NCBI GenBank assembly: GCA_945787155.1
Contig: CALZHD010000038.1
Location: 1-36,197 of the forward strand
Direction: 5' to 3'
DNA length: 36,197 bases
Source: an uncultured Gammaproteobacteria bacterium
GTDB lineage: Bacteria > Pseudomonadota > Gammaproteobacteria > SZUA-140
Shown: in pieces, positions 1 to 8,323 of the stretch
Layout of the letters: every line of letters starts with the position of its first letter
Position numbering within the stretch: the first letter of the stretch is position 1
Made by a program: the position numbers and the translations under genes
The notes under the pieces: generated by a model
What the model saw: only the letters and a program-made list of their open reading frames with translations
What the model was told of the DNA's origin: nothing
Databases searched by the model: none

Positions 1-1121
1 CGCAGGATGTCATCATCGTTCAGTTCAACGCCACGATAGACTGGCAACTTGCCGGCATCAAGCAGCGCCGCATATTCGTCGATGGTCTTAACGTTCTGAC
101 TATAAGTGTTGCCCACCATCCCAATCGACGTCACGCCCATCGCCACAAGATCACACTCCGCGTGGGTCGAATAGCCCTGAAAATTACGATAGAGGCTACC
201 CTCACGCTGTGCCACCGCCAGCTCATCATCAGGCTTGGCGAAGTGATCCATGCCGATATAAACATACCCCGCCTGTGTCAGACGCTCGTTGGTCATCTGC
301 AAAATATCCAGCTTCTCGCTCGCGGATGGCAGATCGGCCTCAAGGATGCGGCGCTGCGGTGTAAACATCTCCGGTAGATGCGCATAGTTGAAGACCGAGA
401 GACGATCCGGTCCCGCTGCGATCACCTTATCAACCGTCTTCGCAAATCCTTCCAGCGACTGGAACGGCAGACCGTAGATCAGATCGACACTAACCGATTT
501 AAAACCTTCTCCCTTCGCCTGATCAAGCACCGCAAAGGTCTGCGCTTCAGTCTGAATACGGTTGACCGCCTTCTGTACGCGCGGATCAAAATCCTGCACG
601 CCGAGACTCATGCGATTAAAACCCAGCTCGCGCAACAACTTGATGGTATCGTTTTTCACTTCACGTGGATCGATCTCAATCGAATACTCACCACTATCGT
701 CATCGTACAGATTGAACTGTTCACGTGTCTTCGCCATCAACGCCGTCATCTGCGCATGGCTGATAAAGGTAGGTGTACCGCCACCCCAGTGGAGTTGATC
801 CACTTTGCGCGAGCGATCAAACAGCACCCCCTGCATCTCGACCTCTTTAAATAACGAAGCAAGATACGGTTCTGCATGTTTGCGATTCTTGGTCGCGATC
901 TTGTTACACGCACAGTAGAAGCAGAGTGTGTCGCAAAATGGAATATGAAAGTAGAGAGAAAGTGGCCCGCCCTGCTGGTTAGTCCTGGCCGCCACGGCAC
1001 GGTAATCGGCCTCAACAAAGCCCTCGTGAAACTGTACCGCAGTGGGATACGAGGTGTAGCGAGGACCGCTCTTGTCATAACGACGGATTAATTCAATATC
1101 AAAAATCAGGGACTGATCCAT
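1..1121 (-). CDS. hemN: Oxygen-independent coproporphyrinogen III oxidase HemN (3' end cut by window edge)
   Basis: Radical SAM enzyme that converts coproporphyrinogen III to protoporphyrinogen IX in anaerobic heme synthesis, in the cytoplasm. About 373 residues are visible; the frame is open to base 1, and the family is usually about 450-460 residues, so the C-terminus lies outside the window. Near residues 57-72 it reads YFHIPFCDTLCFYCACN, with the radical-SAM CxxxCxxC at Cys63, Cys67 and Cys70. HWGGGTPTF (SAM binding) and NRMSLGVQDF follow, and the stretch GMVGNTYSQN lies near the cut end. The ATG at 1121 is preceded by a TAGGAG ribosome binding site. A TATAAT hexamer sits at 1186..1181 without a good -35, so a promoter there is only possible. 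The other heme gene in the window, hemH, is far away and not in an operon with it. Confidence 0.93.
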   Translation of the reverse strand, partial: MDQSLIFDIELIRRYDKSGPRYTSYPTAVQFHEGFVEADYRAVAARTNQQGGPLSLYFHIPFCDTLCFYCACNKIATKNRKHAEPYLASLFKEVEMQGVLFDRSRKVDQLHWGGGTPTFISHAQMTALMAKTREQFNLYDDDSGEYSIEIDPREVKNDTIKLLRELGFNRMSLGVQDFDPRVQKAVNRIQTEAQTFAVLDQAKGEGFKSVSVDLIYGLPFQSLEGFAKTVDKVIAAGPDRLSVFNYAHLPEMFTPQRRILEADLPSASEKLDILQMTNERLTQAGYVYIGMDHFAKPDDELAVAQREGSLYRNFQGYSTHAECDLVAMGVTSIGMVGNTYSQNVKTIDEYAALLDAGKLPVYRGVELNDDDIL

Positions 1122-1284
1122 TACCACACTCCTAACCACCCACCTGAAAAATAGAAATAACGCGCTGCGGGCAATCTGTGATTATAAGGGAATCGCGCCA
1201 TCATCGCGAATTGTAATACCAATTCCTGACTGTAACCCTATGATATTAAAGTGGCTTAAGGAGGTTCTAGCTTAATTCAAAAAA

Positions 1285-1375
1285 TTGTCATTGCGGGCAA
1301 ACTGACGCGACCTCCATTCTATCAGCACCATCAAGTTACGAGACTGCTGGATCGCAACGCCCCTCGTAATGACAA
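1285..1375. repeat. 91-bp palindromic repeat-like element with imperfect terminal inverted repeats
   Basis: The left end reads TTGTCATTGCGGG and the right end, reverse complemented, reads TTGTCATTACGAGG, giving terminal inverted repeats of about 13 bases with two mismatches. The element lies in the 307-base gap between hemN and the TPR-methyltransferase gene, where no gene is seen. Ends of the type TGTCATTGCGAGG are typical of dispersed palindromic repeats in many bacterial genomes. Only one copy is in this window, so membership of a dispersed family is inferred. Confidence 0.55.
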
Positions 1376-1428
1376 CTTTTCATAGATTCTTAAAGGACGT
1401 AGCACCGGAAGGGCATAGCATCAATTGC

Positions 1429-2586
1429 TCATTCATAATGTTTGGCGTGTGCCTCGCCGATACGAGTCGAGACCTGCTCCCAGTCATTGACAAACATCCC
1501 CAGGGCTTCAGAAAGACCTTCTTTCATTAACCAGTCATAATTTTTATTCTGATAAGTTGAGATGATCTCGTTGTAATGCTCTTTTAGTACAGTATTCTCT
1601 GAGTCAAGATTGGTGATAATCCCAAGGCCGGTAGGTGCCGTCGGAATGGTAAAACAGGTGAGGTCTGGCCGATACCTGCGAAGTGCCGCCATTACTTTCC
1701 ATGCATCACCGGAATTGAAGTTGGAGTGACTGACAGGATCGGAGGAGATGTTATCCAGCGGTCGCACATCATGCAGCACCACCACGGTTCCAGGGTGAGA
1801 AAACCGCTCTACATTCATAAAATCACGTAACACCTGATCATAAACATGCAGTCCATCGATAAAAGCCAGATCAAGTTTGGCATGTCCCATCACCTCAGCC
1901 AGATCGTGTTGTGCAAAGAACACATCACTTTCCAGGTTAAACATCTGCGTCGTATCCGATAGTGGGTACTGAAGTATCGGATTAGGGTCTACTCCCACTG
2001 CGACGGTAGGTGGCTGGGCGAATCTGAGCGTTTGGCCGGTTTGAACCCCTATCTCAAGATAGGTGGCGGGTTGAAGCCACTGATGGAAGCGCACTAGCCA
2101 CTCATGATAGCTATCACCTGGCATCAGCGCCTTAGAGAGCGAGATATAGGTGGCATCATGACTGGCCACTTGTTTCTGACTGAGCGCCTTGCGTAAAACT
2201 CTTTCAGCCTCTGAATACCGCTCATACTGAATTAAGGCTTTTCCCAAAACTAACAGAGAGTAATAATGGTCAGGATCCTTAATCAGCGCCTGTTTAAGCA
2301 CACCCTCTGCTTCTCTGAGCATTCCAGTGGACAGATAAGTCTCGCCCAGGGTTGCCAATAGCAGGAGATTATCGGGATTGACTCCCAAAGCGTTGCGGAC
2401 CTGTTGAATGGCCTCATTTGATAGCGTCTGACTCTTCTTGAGCAGGGCATATGCGAGCATATGGCTTGCGTCTGGCTGCCCCGGTATTTTCTCAAGGACC
2501 ATTCTACAGGCCTTGTCAGCTTCGTCTGGCTGGCTGACGGATAAGTGACGAGCGGCGCTCTCAAGCAGTTGATTGAGATCATTCAT
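1429..2586 (-). CDS. TPR-repeat protein with C-terminal class I SAM methyltransferase domain
   Basis: About 385 residues. The first ~150 residues are helical repeats with TPR-like spacing, for example NLLLLATLGETYLSTGMLRE and HYYSLLVLGKALIQYERYSE, each followed by alanine-rich second helices. From about residue 170 a methyltransferase fold begins: ATYLEIGVQTGQTLRF is a motif I variant, VGVDPNP follows motif I, and LDLAFIDGLHVYDQVLRDF resembles the Methyltransf_24 family often found with sugar or secondary-metabolite methylation. The substrate cannot be told from sequence. The chosen ATG at 2586 lies 3' of a GGAG; a TTG seven codons upstream is the alternative start. The gene stands alone between a repeat and the MFS gene. 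TPRs suggest a protein or peptide partner, which is inference. Confidence 0.75.
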   Translation of the reverse strand: MNDLNQLLESAARHLSVSQPDEADKACRMVLEKIPGQPDASHMLAYALLKKSQTLSNEAIQQVRNALGVNPDNLLLLATLGETYLSTGMLREAEGVLKQALIKDPDHYYSLLVLGKALIQYERYSEAERVLRKALSQKQVASHDATYISLSKALMPGDSYHEWLVRFHQWLQPATYLEIGVQTGQTLRFAQPPTVAVGVDPNPILQYPLSDTTQMFNLESDVFFAQHDLAEVMGHAKLDLAFIDGLHVYDQVLRDFMNVERFSHPGTVVVLHDVRPLDNISSDPVSHSNFNSGDAWKVMAALRRYRPDLTCFTIPTAPTGLGIITNLDSENTVLKEHYNEIISTYQNKNYDWLMKEGLSEALGMFVNDWEQVSTRIGEAHAKHYE

Positions 2587-2622
2587 GAGATGTAAAACTC
2601 CGCACAAGTTAATTAATTAAGG

Positions 2623-2702
2623 TTGACACGCTTGGGGAAACTTTGATGAAGACATCGAAAACGGCCTCCATCTACACACTATAACGTCGAGGGGCGTGTC
2701 AA
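2623..2702. repeat. 9-bp perfect inverted repeat with 62-bp spacer
   Basis: TTGACACGC at 2623..2631 is exactly repeated in inverse orientation at 2694..2702, upstream of the TPR-methyltransferase gene. Each arm contains TTGACA, but neither has a good -10 at 16-18 bases. It could be a regulator binding pair or chance. Confidence 0.3.
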
Positions 2703-2761
2703 ACTTTAATGCCAGATCTACCGTCAGGCGAACGGTTCAACGATGAATATAGCTGGCAGTA

Positions 2762-4060
2762 TCAAAGCGCCTCTCTCATTCGCTGCCCTGCTTTCTCATC
2801 AACAAACCAGAGCAACACCGCACCGGCAACAAAGAGGATCAGTAGCGACAACACTGCCAGCCGATGACTGTCGGTGGCGACCGCCACCCACCCCATCATC
2901 AACGGTCCGGCGACAGCAGCAAACTTGCCCAGCATGTTATAAAAACCAAAAAATTCCGCCGACTTATGCGGCGGAATCAGGCGCGCATAGAGTGAACGAC
3001 TCAGTGACTGAATGCCGCCCTGCACCAGCCCGATCATGATTGCGAGGCCGTAAAACTCAATCTCCTGTTCGATCAGCGACGCCCACACGGTGATCCCAAT
3101 ATAGACACCGATCGCGATGAAGATACCGGTCTTCGCGCCATAGCGCTGGCCCAGTCGACCAAAAAGAATCGCCGCAGGAAAACCGACGAACTGCGTGATC
3201 AGCAACGCAACGATCAAACTGTTTGGGTCGAAGCCAATCGACAGACCGTAATCAACCGCCATGCGTACGATGGTATCGACGCCATCGATATAGAGCCAAT
3301 AAGCAAACAGAAACAACATCACCACACGCAGCTGTCGAATCTCATGCAGGGTATCGCGTAGCTGTTGCCAGCCGCCAGCGATGCACTGCCACATCGATAT
3401 GTTATCTTTTTTTACCGGCTCTTTAACAAACAGCCACAACGGAATGGAGAATACCCCCCACCACAACGCAACACAGAGAAATGAAACACGCACCGCTTCG
3501 TTTGCGTCAACCAATCCAAAGGTGGTCGGCCATAATGTCATCGCGACCATCAACGCAAAGACCACCCCACCACCGAGATAACCGAGGCCATAACCGAGCG
3601 CTGAAATCACGTCCAGTTTCTTTTCCGGCACCACCTGCACGATTAACGAATCATAAAAGAGATTACCGCCCATAAAACCGATGGTAGCGAGAATATAGAT
3701 GATGGCGGCTAGCGCCCAGTCACCCTGCGCGATAAAAAAGAGGCCGCCGCACATCACGATGCCCATCAACGCAAAAAAGAGCAGGAATTTTTTGCGCGCA
3801 CTGCCACGGTCTGCAATCGCCCCCAGCAGCGGCGCGAAGACCATAATCACCAGGCTCGCCACTGCGTTGGCAACCCCGAGCTGATAGGTACTCTCGGTCG
3901 CGCTGAGATCACCGGCCCAATACTGCTTGAAAAAAATCGGAAAGAAACCAGCAATCACCACCGTTGCATAGGCGGAATTGGCCCAGTCATACAGTGCCCA
4001 CGAAACAATCTGGCGCGATTCACCCTCCTGTTTTAGCACGCGAATAAAATAAGCAATCAC
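2762..4060 (-). CDS. MFS transporter, UMF1 / Atg22-like family
   Basis: A 432-residue inner-membrane protein with about 12 hydrophobic segments. The N-terminal [16 protein letters not shown] motif is characteristic of the UMF1 branch of the major facilitator superfamily, related to yeast vacuole effluxer Atg22. The loop after the second segment ([12 protein letters not shown]) matches the MFS motif A position, and [20 protein letters not shown] in the second half is also typical of the branch. The substrate is unknown; amino acid efflux is the analogy from Atg22 and is weak for bacteria. The ATG at 4060 overlaps the stop of prmB by four bases (ATGA), so the two are probably translationally coupled. 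No strong terminator was seen after it. Confidence 0.85.
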   Translation of the reverse strand: MIAYFIRVLKQEGESRQIVSWALYDWANSAYATVVIAGFFPIFFKQYWAGDLSATESTYQLGVANAVASLVIMVFAPLLGAIADRGSARKKFLLFFALMGIVMCGGLFFIAQGDWALAAIIYILATIGFMGGNLFYDSLIVQVVPEKKLDVISALGYGLGYLGGGVVFALMVAMTLWPTTFGLVDANEAVRVSFLCVALWWGVFSIPLWLFVKEPVKKDNISMWQCIAGGWQQLRDTLHEIRQLRVVMLFLFAYWLYIDGVDTIVRMAVDYGLSIGFDPNSLIVALLITQFVGFPAAILFGRLGQRYGAKTGIFIAIGVYIGITVWASLIEQEIEFYGLAIMIGLVQGGIQSLSRSLYARLIPPHKSAEFFGFYNMLGKFAAVAGPLMMGWVAVATDSHRLAVLSLLILFVAGAVLLWFVDEKAGQRMREAL

Positions 4061-4983
4061 GCCTGCAAAAAGGCCTCATGATGTTGCGCCAACTCAGCGG
4101 CGGTAAGCAAAAAAACACCGTGGCCACCGTATTCAAATTCCAGCCATATAAACGGTACGGTGGGAAAGCGTTCCGCCAGCGCCGCTTCGCTGTTACCGAC
4201 CTCGACAATCAAAATGCCATTATCAGTGAGATAACGCAGTGCATCCTGCAAGATACGAATCGCAAAATCGAGCCCATCTTCACCCGCGACGAGACCAATC
4301 TGCGGTTCGTGACGAAACTCATCCGGCATCGAGGCAATGTCTTCGGCATCTACATAGGGCGGATTACTGACGATGATGTCGTACCTGCGCCCATCGAGCG
4401 CACCAAAGAGATCGGACTCGACCGCATTAACGCGCCCTTGCAGTTGATGCAGCTCAATATTCTTTTGTGTCACGAGCAGTGCATCGGACGAAATATCAAC
4501 CGCATCAACCGTTGCCTCTGGAAAGGCATGAGCGCAAGCAATTGCGATACAACCGCTGCCGGTACCGATATCGAGTACTCGGCTGACGGCTTTATTGGTA
4601 GGCCACCACGGTGCAAAAGCGTTAACAATGAGTTCACCAATCGGTGAGCGTGGCACCAGCACCCGCTCATCAACATAAAATCTCAGACCACAGAACCACG
4701 CCTCATGAATCAGGTAGGCTGCGGGTATGCGGCGTTCTACACGCTGTTTCAACAGCGCAAAAATTGCGCGGCGTTGTACCATGGTGAGTGGCTGCGGCAC
4801 GTCACTCAACGCAAAATCAATCGGCATCTCCAGCGCACTCAGTACCAGCCATGCCGCTTCATCAAGTGCATTGTCAGTACCATGGCCAAAATAGATGCCG
4901 TGTTGTTCAAAGTAACCAACACCCCACTGCACCCACGCCTCAGCACTATCGAGCGTCTCTATTATGTCATCTGTTGTTTGCAT
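4057..4983 (-). CDS. prmB: PrmB, ribosomal protein L3 N5-glutamine methyltransferase
   Basis: SAM-dependent methyltransferase of 308 residues that modifies a glutamine of ribosomal protein uL3 during 50S assembly. The N-terminal helical domain is followed by [20 protein letters not shown] (SAM motif I) and by SNPPYVD, the NPPY signature that places the target glutamine side chain. [20 protein letters not shown] is the conserved segment after it. The neighbouring PrmC/HemK family shares NPPY; the N-terminal [23 protein letters not shown]-like opening and the [12 protein letters not shown] stretch fit PrmB better. The start at 4983 follows the ppiC terminator, so this gene probably has its own promoter, and it couples to the MFS gene downstream. 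Confidence 0.93.
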   Translation of the reverse strand: MQTTDDIIETLDSAEAWVQWGVGYFEQHGIYFGHGTDNALDEAAWLVLSALEMPIDFALSDVPQPLTMVQRRAIFALLKQRVERRIPAAYLIHEAWFCGLRFYVDERVLVPRSPIGELIVNAFAPWWPTNKAVSRVLDIGTGSGCIAIACAHAFPEATVDAVDISSDALLVTQKNIELHQLQGRVNAVESDLFGALDGRRYDIIVSNPPYVDAEDIASMPDEFRHEPQIGLVAGEDGLDFAIRILQDALRYLTDNGILIVEVGNSEAALAERFPTVPFIWLEFEYGGHGVFLLTAAELAQHHEAFLQA

Positions 4984-5017
4984 CTATTCAAAATCCATCA
5001 AGCCAGCACCGCACAAA

Positions 5018-5054
5018 GAAAACAGCCACCGTCATGGTGGCGGTGGCTGTTTTC
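5018..5054 (-). terminator. Rho-independent terminator after ppiC
   Basis: A 14-bp perfect stem (GAAAACAGCCACCG with its complement) and a 9-base loop, read on the minus strand just after the ppiC stop and followed by TTTTCTTT. The A-rich flank also makes it symmetric, but the only gene ending into it is ppiC. Confidence 0.85.
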
Positions 5055-5077
5055 ATACTCAATACACAATATAAGAA

Positions 5078-5359
5078 TTACTCGGTACGCTCTGTGACTT
5101 CGATCAGATGATAGCCAAATTGAGTCTGCACCGGGCCATGCACCATGCCGACTGCATCGTTAAAGACAACATCATTAAATTCTTTTACCATCTGCCCAGG
5201 CGCAAAGGAACCAAGGTCACCACCACGACCACCCGAAGGGCATTTGGAATGATCCTTCGCGACATCAGCAAAATCTGCGCCCGCTTCAATCTGTGCCTTG
5301 AGTGAATCACACTCCTCTTCGCTGTCCACTAAAATATGTCTTGCACTCGCTGTTGCCAT
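5078..5359 (-). CDS. ppiC: PpiC-type (parvulin) peptidyl-prolyl cis-trans isomerase
   Basis: A single-domain parvulin of 93 residues, the same length as E. coli PpiC, that catalyses proline cis-trans isomerisation. It has no signal peptide or anchor, so it should be cytoplasmic. The fold signature is present: SARHILV at the start, FADVAKDHSKCPSGGRGGDL in the middle, the GSFAPGQMVKEFNDVVF helix and QTQFGYHLIEV at the end, holding the active-site histidines and the hydrophobic proline pocket. The ATG at 5359 follows a strong GGGGGG ribosome binding site. The gene is bounded by a strong terminator and is likely monocistronic. Confidence 0.95.
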   Translation of the reverse strand: MATASARHILVDSEEECDSLKAQIEAGADFADVAKDHSKCPSGGRGGDLGSFAPGQMVKEFNDVVFNDAVGMVHGPVQTQFGYHLIEVTERTE

Positions 5360-5442
5360 AGGAACCCCCCAATTTATATAAAAATTATTGAAACAGATTT
5401 AACACAAAAACATGCTCTCACCAACGATTCAGCCATCCCTGA

Positions 5443-6264
5443 TCAACCATTCTGGCGCACCTCGCCCTCCAGTTCAATGCGTCGATGAAGCCGCGCCAGT
5501 GACGCCTGCGTTTGACGTAACTCACGCAGCAGTTCATCGCGCGACACCGGCGCCTGCAACTGCTCGAGGCTTTCTGCCTTCGCCTCATCCAGATTGTTAA
5601 TTACCACGGCAATAAAAAGGTTAATGATGACAAATGTCCCCATAATGACAAAACTGACAAAATAGATCCACGCCAACGGGTGCATTTCCATCGCGGTGTA
5701 CATCACATCGGTCCAGTCCTCCAGTGTCACAATTCGGAACAGCGTCAGCAAGGACATACCCAGCGAACGCCAGTGCTCCGGGTCATGGACATGAAACAGG
5801 TGATAGCCCGCTACCGCATAGATATAAAATATTATACTCATTAAAAGTAGAACATTACCCATACTCGGAATGGAACGGATCAACGTTGAAACAATCAGGC
5901 GCAGCTCTGGGATCGCCGAAATCAGGCGCAACACCCGCAGCAAGCGCAGTAAACGTGCCACCATCGCCAGATCACCGGTAAATGGAATCAACGACAGCAC
6001 CACCACGGTGAAGTCGAACAGATTCCAGCCATCACCAAAATAACGCCTCCACTGAGGGGCAACGGCGGTAATCTTGATGACCGCTTCAAGAATGAAGATC
6101 GCCAGCACCAGATGGTTGCCTGCCTCTAACCAGTCACCATACTGCTCAAAAATATCGACCGAGGTTTCCAACCCCAGAATCACGCCATTGATAAGTATCA
6201 CAGCGACCACAAAACGCTCAAAGGCCTTGTGTGCCGCAATTTTCTGGCAGAGCGCTCTAATCAC
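5443..6264 (-). CDS. Voltage-gated cation channel, NaChBac/NavAb type, filter TLEDWTD
   Basis: A single-domain six-helix channel of about 273 residues that would assemble as a tetramer in the inner membrane. S1-S3 span roughly residues 14-95. S4 carries Arg104, 107, 110 and 113 at every third position in a hydrophobic helix. S5 is about 133-155, the selectivity filter TLEDWTD is at 180-186, S6 is about 199-224, and a charged C-terminal coiled coil follows. Known sodium-selective homologues have filters such as TLESWAS or TLESWSM; two extra aspartates here resemble the engineered calcium-selective CavAb filter TLDDWSD. Calcium selectivity is inference. I chose GTG at 6264 because AAGGAA precedes it at about nine bases; TTG at 6285 is the alternative. 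A paralogue lies at 14255..15094. Confidence 0.88.
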   Translation of the reverse strand: MIRALCQKIAAHKAFERFVVAVILINGVILGLETSVDIFEQYGDWLEAGNHLVLAIFILEAVIKITAVAPQWRRYFGDGWNLFDFTVVVLSLIPFTGDLAMVARLLRLLRVLRLISAIPELRLIVSTLIRSIPSMGNVLLLMSIIFYIYAVAGYHLFHVHDPEHWRSLGMSLLTLFRIVTLEDWTDVMYTAMEMHPLAWIYFVSFVIMGTFVIINLFIAVVINNLDEAKAESLEQLQAPVSRDELLRELRQTQASLARLHRRIELEGEVRQNG

Positions 6265-6364
6265 TTTTCTGTTTCCTTCTTTCAAATCGACAATATTCAG
6301 ACATAGTCGCTATTATAGACATTTTTTAGCGATTCGAAATTACTCTGGAGCACACAGCCCAAGA

Positions 6365-7024
6365 ATGACATCCCATTCCATCGAATTGCTGGTACTCGCC
6401 CTCGCATGGCTCGCCTACGGCGCACTGCACTCATTGCTCGCGTCCCTCGATTGCAAGGCGTGGTTTCAGGCGCGCTGGCCACAACACGTCTACGCTTATC
6501 GAGTAGCATTCAATGTGCTCGCTATTGTGTTGCTATTTCCGATCCTTGCACTGGAACAGAGCATCGATGCAATGCCGCTGTGGTCATGGTCTGGTGTCAT
6601 AAAAGTCATCACACTCTCGTTGATGCTGGCAGCCGTGGCCGGTTTTATCTGGTCGACACGTTATTACGACATGAGCCACTTCATGGGAATACGTCAGTGG
6701 CGTAATAAAGAAAGCACCTCAGATGACGACGCTGCATTTACGATTTCACCGCTGCACCGCTTCGTCAGACATCCGTGGTATGCATTCGCCCTGGTGATCC
6801 TGTGGGTACGGGATGTTGAGAACACCACGCTGGCCACCAATCTGATGGTCAGCGGTTATTTCATTATCGGTGCACGGCTGGAAGAAAATAAACTGGTAAT
6901 ACAGTTTGGTGAACGTTATCGGGAATATCAGCGACGCGTGCCCGCGCTTGTGCCAAGACCATGGCGTTATCTGACACCGACCGAAGCCTCAAATCTAACC
7001 GCGCCCAGCACTGCTGCCACGTAA
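6365..7024 (+). CDS. Isoprenylcysteine carboxyl methyltransferase-like (ICMT/PEMT) membrane protein
   Basis: A 219-residue inner-membrane protein with about five hydrophobic segments (near residues 5-25, 45-62, 77-95, 140-155 and 160-175). The C-terminal signature of the ICMT/phospholipid methyltransferase superfamily is clear: RFVRHPWYAFALVILW for SAM binding, then ARLEENKLVIQFGERYREYQ ending in VPALVPRP. It should transfer a methyl group to a lipid-like or thiol substrate at the membrane; bacterial members include NnrU- and MddA-like proteins, and sequence alone does not separate these. The open frame extends upstream to 6074 but that part overlaps the channel gene antisense, so ATG 6365 is the likely start. 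A GGAG lies about 14 bases upstream, which is far. It is divergent from the channel gene. Confidence 0.8.
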   Translation: MTSHSIELLVLALAWLAYGALHSLLASLDCKAWFQARWPQHVYAYRVAFNVLAIVLLFPILALEQSIDAMPLWSWSGVIKVITLSLMLAAVAGFIWSTRYYDMSHFMGIRQWRNKESTSDDDAAFTISPLHRFVRHPWYAFALVILWVRDVENTTLATNLMVSGYFIIGARLEENKLVIQFGERYREYQRRVPALVPRPWRYLTPTEASNLTAPSTAAT

Positions 7025-7050
7025 CTGGAGGCCCAGCATGTGGCAGTAGT
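7010..7050 (+). terminator. Possible hairpin at the end of the ICMT-like gene
   Basis: ACTGCTGCCAC at 7010..7020 pairs with GTGGCAGTAGT at 7040..7050 (10 of 11 bases), spanning the stop codon of the preceding gene. There is no U-run after it, so termination is doubtful. Confidence 0.3.
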
Positions 7051-7166
7051 ATCCGGTTTGAGACAGATCATCCGAAATGAGGTCGCGACGCACTGTTCAC
7101 TTTCATTTTACGCCACCACCCTGGTTAGATTCTGCACGGAGTAGCTAAGACTCCACCTCCCAAAGT

Positions 7167-7355
7167 TCAGGATGATCGCTTACAGGTATTAATCCCGAGC
7201 AATGCATAAGGCGGGCACCAGCCCATCAATGCGATACCGATCGGCACCAGCCCGATGGCACCCCACCAGCTCTGAAAATAAACGCCAGCACCAATTACCG
7301 CAAGCCCGGCAACAATACGAACACCTCTATCAACTCCACCAATATTCTTGTTCAT
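7167..7355 (-). CDS. DUF2892 (YgaP-type transmembrane domain) protein
   Basis: A small protein of 62 residues, MNKNIGGVDRGVRIVAG at the start, then two hydrophobic helices separated by a short turn (YFQSWWGAIGLVPIGIAL), ending in GWCPPYALLGINTC. This is the DUF2892 pattern, including the conserved CPPYALLG end, that also forms the membrane anchor of the YgaP sulfurtransferase. Here there is no attached rhodanese. The ATG at 7355 is preceded by AGGAGAG; the longer frame to 7403 lacks this. It lies just downstream of the Crp/Fnr gene on the same strand, and the pair may be co-regulated. Confidence 0.88.
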   Translation of the reverse strand: MNKNIGGVDRGVRIVAGLAVIGAGVYFQSWWGAIGLVPIGIALMGWCPPYALLGINTCKRSS

Positions 7356-7486
7356 GCTATCTCTCCTCTTCAGTTCCTTAGATCTGTAGTGAATAATAGG
7401 CACTACTTGAAGAGTTGTATGTGACTAAAACACCTTTCTCGATAGACAAATACTGCGTTCAATCGATAACAGCGCAGTGCGACCGG

Positions 7487-8161
7487 TTATCGTCGATAGA
7501 CCTGCAAACCAGGCAGATCGGTAATCGTCAACTTACCGCGCGCTCCTTCTATTAGCCCCCTGCCTTCAAAATCCTTAAGAATTCGGCTCACCACCTCACG
7601 CGTGGTACCCAGGTCTGAGGCGATTTCATGGTGAGTGATGTTAACGATTGGCCCTTGTGATGCGATGGCGATCAGGTATGCAGCAATACGTTCATCCATG
7701 CGATGAAAGGCAACATTCTCCAATACGGCAATCACCTCCGCCAGCCGTTTCGAGATCAAACCAAAAATGAAGGCGCTCCAGGGTTTTGATTCGCTCATCC
7801 ACTCATAGGCTTTTATTGAAGGAATAATTAGCGCCTCTACTTCTGTTTCTGTAGCAGCGATGGCAGGAAAAGGGGTATGACTCATGATGCATGAAGCGGT
7901 AAGCACACAGCTATCGCCACTGTTGATGCGGTAAAGCGTGATTTCCCGCCCCGACTCGGCAAGTTTGTACACACGCACTTTTCCGCTAACGACCAACGCG
8001 AGTTGACCACAATCACTTCCTTCTGATGCAATGGCGTGATCTGCCGGGATGCGCATCAGGGTAGCGCTGTGAAAAAAATGGCTCCGAAACTCAGGCGTGG
8101 CGTTTTCCAGTAACGGAAAACTCTGAATCAGGCGTTGCTGTTGCTGCGGGTTTTCTATCAC
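7487..8161 (-). CDS. Crp/Fnr-family transcriptional regulator with cysteine motif in the sensor domain
   Basis: A cytoplasmic DNA-binding protein of 224 residues. Residues ~20-120 form the cyclic-nucleotide-binding-like sensor fold (IASEGSDCGQLALVVSGKVR), about 130-150 is the dimerisation helix, and 175-204 is the winged helix-turn-helix (ITHHEIASDLGTTREVVSRI). The sensor holds Cys51, Cys85 and Cys91 in GDSCVLTASCIM. It lacks the N-terminal cysteine cluster of FNR, and the RGE/R-S phosphate-binding signature of Crp is absent, so neither an Fnr-type [4Fe-4S] cluster nor cAMP binding is expected. The cysteine pair suggests redox, sulfide or persulfide sensing, which is inference. It is divergent from the DUF442 gene and upstream of the DUF2892 gene. 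Confidence 0.9.
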   Translation of the reverse strand: MIENPQQQQRLIQSFPLLENATPEFRSHFFHSATLMRIPADHAIASEGSDCGQLALVVSGKVRVYKLAESGREITLYRINSGDSCVLTASCIMSHTPFPAIAATETEVEALIIPSIKAYEWMSESKPWSAFIFGLISKRLAEVIAVLENVAFHRMDERIAAYLIAIASQGPIVNITHHEIASDLGTTREVVSRILKDFEGRGLIEGARGKLTITDLPGLQVYRR

Positions 8162-8323
8162 TTTTTGAGACTACCTGTAATCTTTGTACTTGAATGTAAA
8201 AAGTCGAACAAGCGACCAGTTTAGCTGTAAAATCTATTTTCACTTCGGTTAGCGACCTGAATGAAGGGTAACAGGCGCTTATGCTATCCCAGTCGTTCCA
8301 TCAATGATACGGAGAAAAACGAC

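Noticed and set aside
1122-1284. FNR site upstream of hemN
   Set aside because: TTG-N6-CAA near 1215 has the wrong spacing for the FNR consensus TTGAT-N4-ATCAA, so no site was called.
4078-4647. Plus-strand frame of 189 codons opposite prmB
   Set aside because: It is the shadow of prmB, which carries the NPPY and SAM motifs in the other strand.
6074-6364. N-terminal extension of the ICMT-like gene
   Set aside because: The upstream part is antisense to the channel gene and does not resemble the family; ATG 6365 gives the expected length.
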